The translations under genes and the position numbers were made by a program. Below are positions 5,260-6,364 of a DNA stretch of 6,364 bases, one piece after another. Below the pieces are notes generated by a model that saw only the letters and a list, made by a program, of their open reading frames with translations, ran no database searches and was not told where the DNA came from. Positions within the stretch are counted from its first letter, which is position 1, and each line of letters begins with the position of its first letter. This stretch comes from Thermoleophilaceae bacterium (GTDB lineage Bacteria > Actinomycetota > Thermoleophilia > Solirubrobacterales > Thermoleophilaceae): contig JACCUE010000251.1 of assembly GCA_013812005.1 (NCBI GenBank), positions 1-6,364 on the forward strand, written 5' to 3'.

Positions 5260-6216
5260 AGTACGGGCCAGGCGCCTCGGGAGCACCGCACGCGGTCGCG
5301 CTCGGCCCCCGGGGGCGCACGGGTGCTCGACATGGGCGACGTGGTGCCCTTCGGCGAGCGCAAGCCGGCGTGGTTCAAGGTGCCCGCGCCCGGAAGCGCC
5401 CGCTATCGCGAGTTGCGCCACATGGTGGACGACGAGTCCCTGCACACCGTCTGCCAGGAAGCGGCCTGTCCCAACATCGGCGACTGCTGGGAGCGCGGCA
5501 CGGCGACGTTCATGATCCTCGGCGACACCTGCACCCGCCGGTGTGGCTTCTGCAACGTGAAGACGGGCAAGCCGACCCACGACGACCCGCTTGAGCCGCT
5601 GCGGGTGGCGCAGTCGGTGAAGAAGATGGGGCTCCGTCACGCGGTGATCACCAGCGTCGACCGCGACGACCTCCCAGACCTGGGCGCGGGTGCGTTCGTC
5701 GGCGTGATCCGCTCGATCCGGCGCTTCTCGCCTCACACGAAGGTCGAGGTGCTGACCCCAGACTTCCGCGGGGAGGAGATGCCCCTCGCGCGGGTGATCG
5801 CCGAGCGCCCGGACGTCTTCAACCACAACGTCGAAACGGTGCCGAGGCTCTACCCGCTGGCCCGGCGGGGCTCGCAGTTTCTGCGCTCCTGCCGCGTGCT
5901 GCGCACCGCAAAGGAGATGGGCGGCAACGAGGTGGTCACCAAGTCGGGCGTGATGACCGGCCTGGGCGAGACCAAGGAGGAGCTGCTCGAGACCTTCGCC
6001 GTGCTGCGCGAGCATGAGGTGCAGGTGCTCACCGTGGGGCAGTACCTGCGGCCAACCCGCGACCATCTGCCCGTCGTGCGCTACTGGCACCCGGACGAGT
6101 TCGAGGAGCTGGAGAGCGAGGCCTACGCCATGGGCTTTCACTCCGTGGCGGCAGGGCCGCTGGTGCGCTCGAGCTACCACGCCGAGCAGACCCTCAGCAG
6201 GGCCGCCGCCCGGTAG
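5236..6216 (+). CDS. lipA: Lipoyl synthase LipA (radical SAM)
   Basis: LipA is a radical S-adenosylmethionine enzyme that inserts sulfur at C6 and C8 of protein-bound octanoate made by LipB, forming the lipoyl cofactor in the cytoplasm. The 326-residue product has both iron-sulfur cluster motifs: the LipA-specific CX4CX5C (Cys73, Cys78, Cys84, in CQEAACPNIGDCW) for the auxiliary cluster and the radical SAM CX3CX2C (Cys99, Cys103, Cys106, in CTRRCGFC). The C-terminal RSSYHA (311-316), whose serine ligates the auxiliary cluster in this family, is present. Length is normal. The GTG at 5236 is supported by the leaderless promoter spacing; an ATG at 5332 (residue 33) is the alternative, since residues 9-30 are an Arg-rich, non-conserved segment. 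The first eight codons are shared with lipB. The stop (TAG, 6214-6216) is 22 bp before the rhomboid gene, so the two may be co-transcribed. Confidence 0.97.
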   Translation: MPAPRLDNSTGQAPREHRTRSRSAPGGARVLDMGDVVPFGERKPAWFKVPAPGSARYRELRHMVDDESLHTVCQEAACPNIGDCWERGTATFMILGDTCTRRCGFCNVKTGKPTHDDPLEPLRVAQSVKKMGLRHAVITSVDRDDLPDLGAGAFVGVIRSIRRFSPHTKVEVLTPDFRGEEMPLARVIAERPDVFNHNVETVPRLYPLARRGSQFLRSCRVLRTAKEMGGNEVVTKSGVMTGLGETKEELLETFAVLREHEVQVLTVGQYLRPTRDHLPVVRYWHPDEFEELESEAYAMGFHSVAAGPLVRSSYHAEQTLSRAAAR

Positions 6217-6238
6217 TCCATGATCAGCGGCCTCGGCA

Positions 6239-6364
6239 GTGTTCCCTCTGAAGGACGACATCCCCACCCGCCGCTTCCCGATTCTCACGGTTGCGCTGAT
6301 CGCGGTCAACGTGGTGATGTTCTTCGGCTTCCAGGGGGCCTTCTTCGGCAGCGACGAGAAGTTC
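6239..6364 (+). CDS. Rhomboid-family intramembrane serine protease, N-terminus only
   Basis: From GTG at 6239 the frame is open to the window end, giving 42 residues. It begins VFPLKDDIPTRRFPILTVAL and continues into a hydrophobic segment (about residues 14-31). The combination F-P-L-x-D-x-x-P-T-x-R-x-P followed at once by the first membrane helix is the typical start of bacterial rhomboid-family proteins. The catalytic GxSG serine and the His lie outside the window, so activity cannot be judged. There is no clear -10 or Shine-Dalgarno sequence in the 22-bp gap after lipA, which suggests read-through from lipA. An ATG at 6220 is in a different frame and does not give this protein. Confidence 0.8.
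   Translation, partial: MFPLKDDIPTRRFPILTVALIAVNVVMFFGFQGAFFGSDEKF

Noticed and set aside
5023..6309. Long open minus-strand frame of 428 codons across lipA
   Set aside because: It is the antisense shadow of lipA, which has unmistakable family motifs. Only its last ~31-40 codons, beyond the lipA start, could be real.
1..6364. CRISPR array, tRNA, rRNA or insertion sequence
   Set aside because: No spaced direct repeats, cloverleaf, rRNA-like sequence, transposase or terminal inverted repeats were seen.

Overview
The window is very GC-rich and has gene starts that appear to be leaderless: a TAnnnT -10 hexamer lies 7-9 bases before a GTG or ATG start, with no Shine-Dalgarno sequence. Together with lipoate genes and multicopy secreted sulfatase-fold enzymes, this suggests a high-GC actinomycete, perhaps a Thermoleophilia/Solirubrobacterales relative. 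That taxonomic placement is inference.

Layout, left to right. (1) 1-1428: the 3' part of a secreted-type sulfatase-fold (alkaline phosphatase superfamily) gene, plus strand, cut by the window edge. (2) 1456-2079, minus strand: a small three-helix membrane protein of unknown function, convergent with the first gene and divergent from the next. (3) 2080-2188: a divergent intergenic region with two leaderless-type promoters and five exact copies of a 9-bp repeat (2125-2169) where the -35 region of the rightward promoter would sit. (4) 2189-3844: a complete, signal-peptide-bearing paralog of gene 1. Its frame runs 82 bp into the next gene. (5) 3763-4527: lipB, octanoyltransferase. (6) 4587-5118, minus strand: a PIN-domain (VapC-like) toxin gene broken by a frameshift, with a possible short upstream antitoxin-like reading frame overlapping it by GTGA. 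(7) 5119-5235: intergenic region with three consecutive short palindromes and the lipA promoter. (8) 5236-6216: lipA, lipoyl synthase. (9) 6239 to the window end: the beginning of a rhomboid-family membrane protease gene, 22 bp after lipA.

Functionally, lipB and lipA form the de novo lipoate pathway. LipB moves octanoate from acyl carrier protein to lipoyl domains, and LipA inserts two sulfurs. They are interrupted by the antisense PIN module, yet their promoters plus first eight codons are a 52-bp near-identical duplication (51/52, with 43 bp perfect), so they should respond to the same promoter signals. The two sulfatase-fold paralogs probably act outside the membrane.

I found no convincing new defence or mobile system. 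The most unusual signals are the duplicated lipB/lipA promoter-start block, the promoter-proximal 9-bp tandem repeat, the overrun of the second sulfatase frame into lipB, and the broken PIN gene between the lipoate genes.
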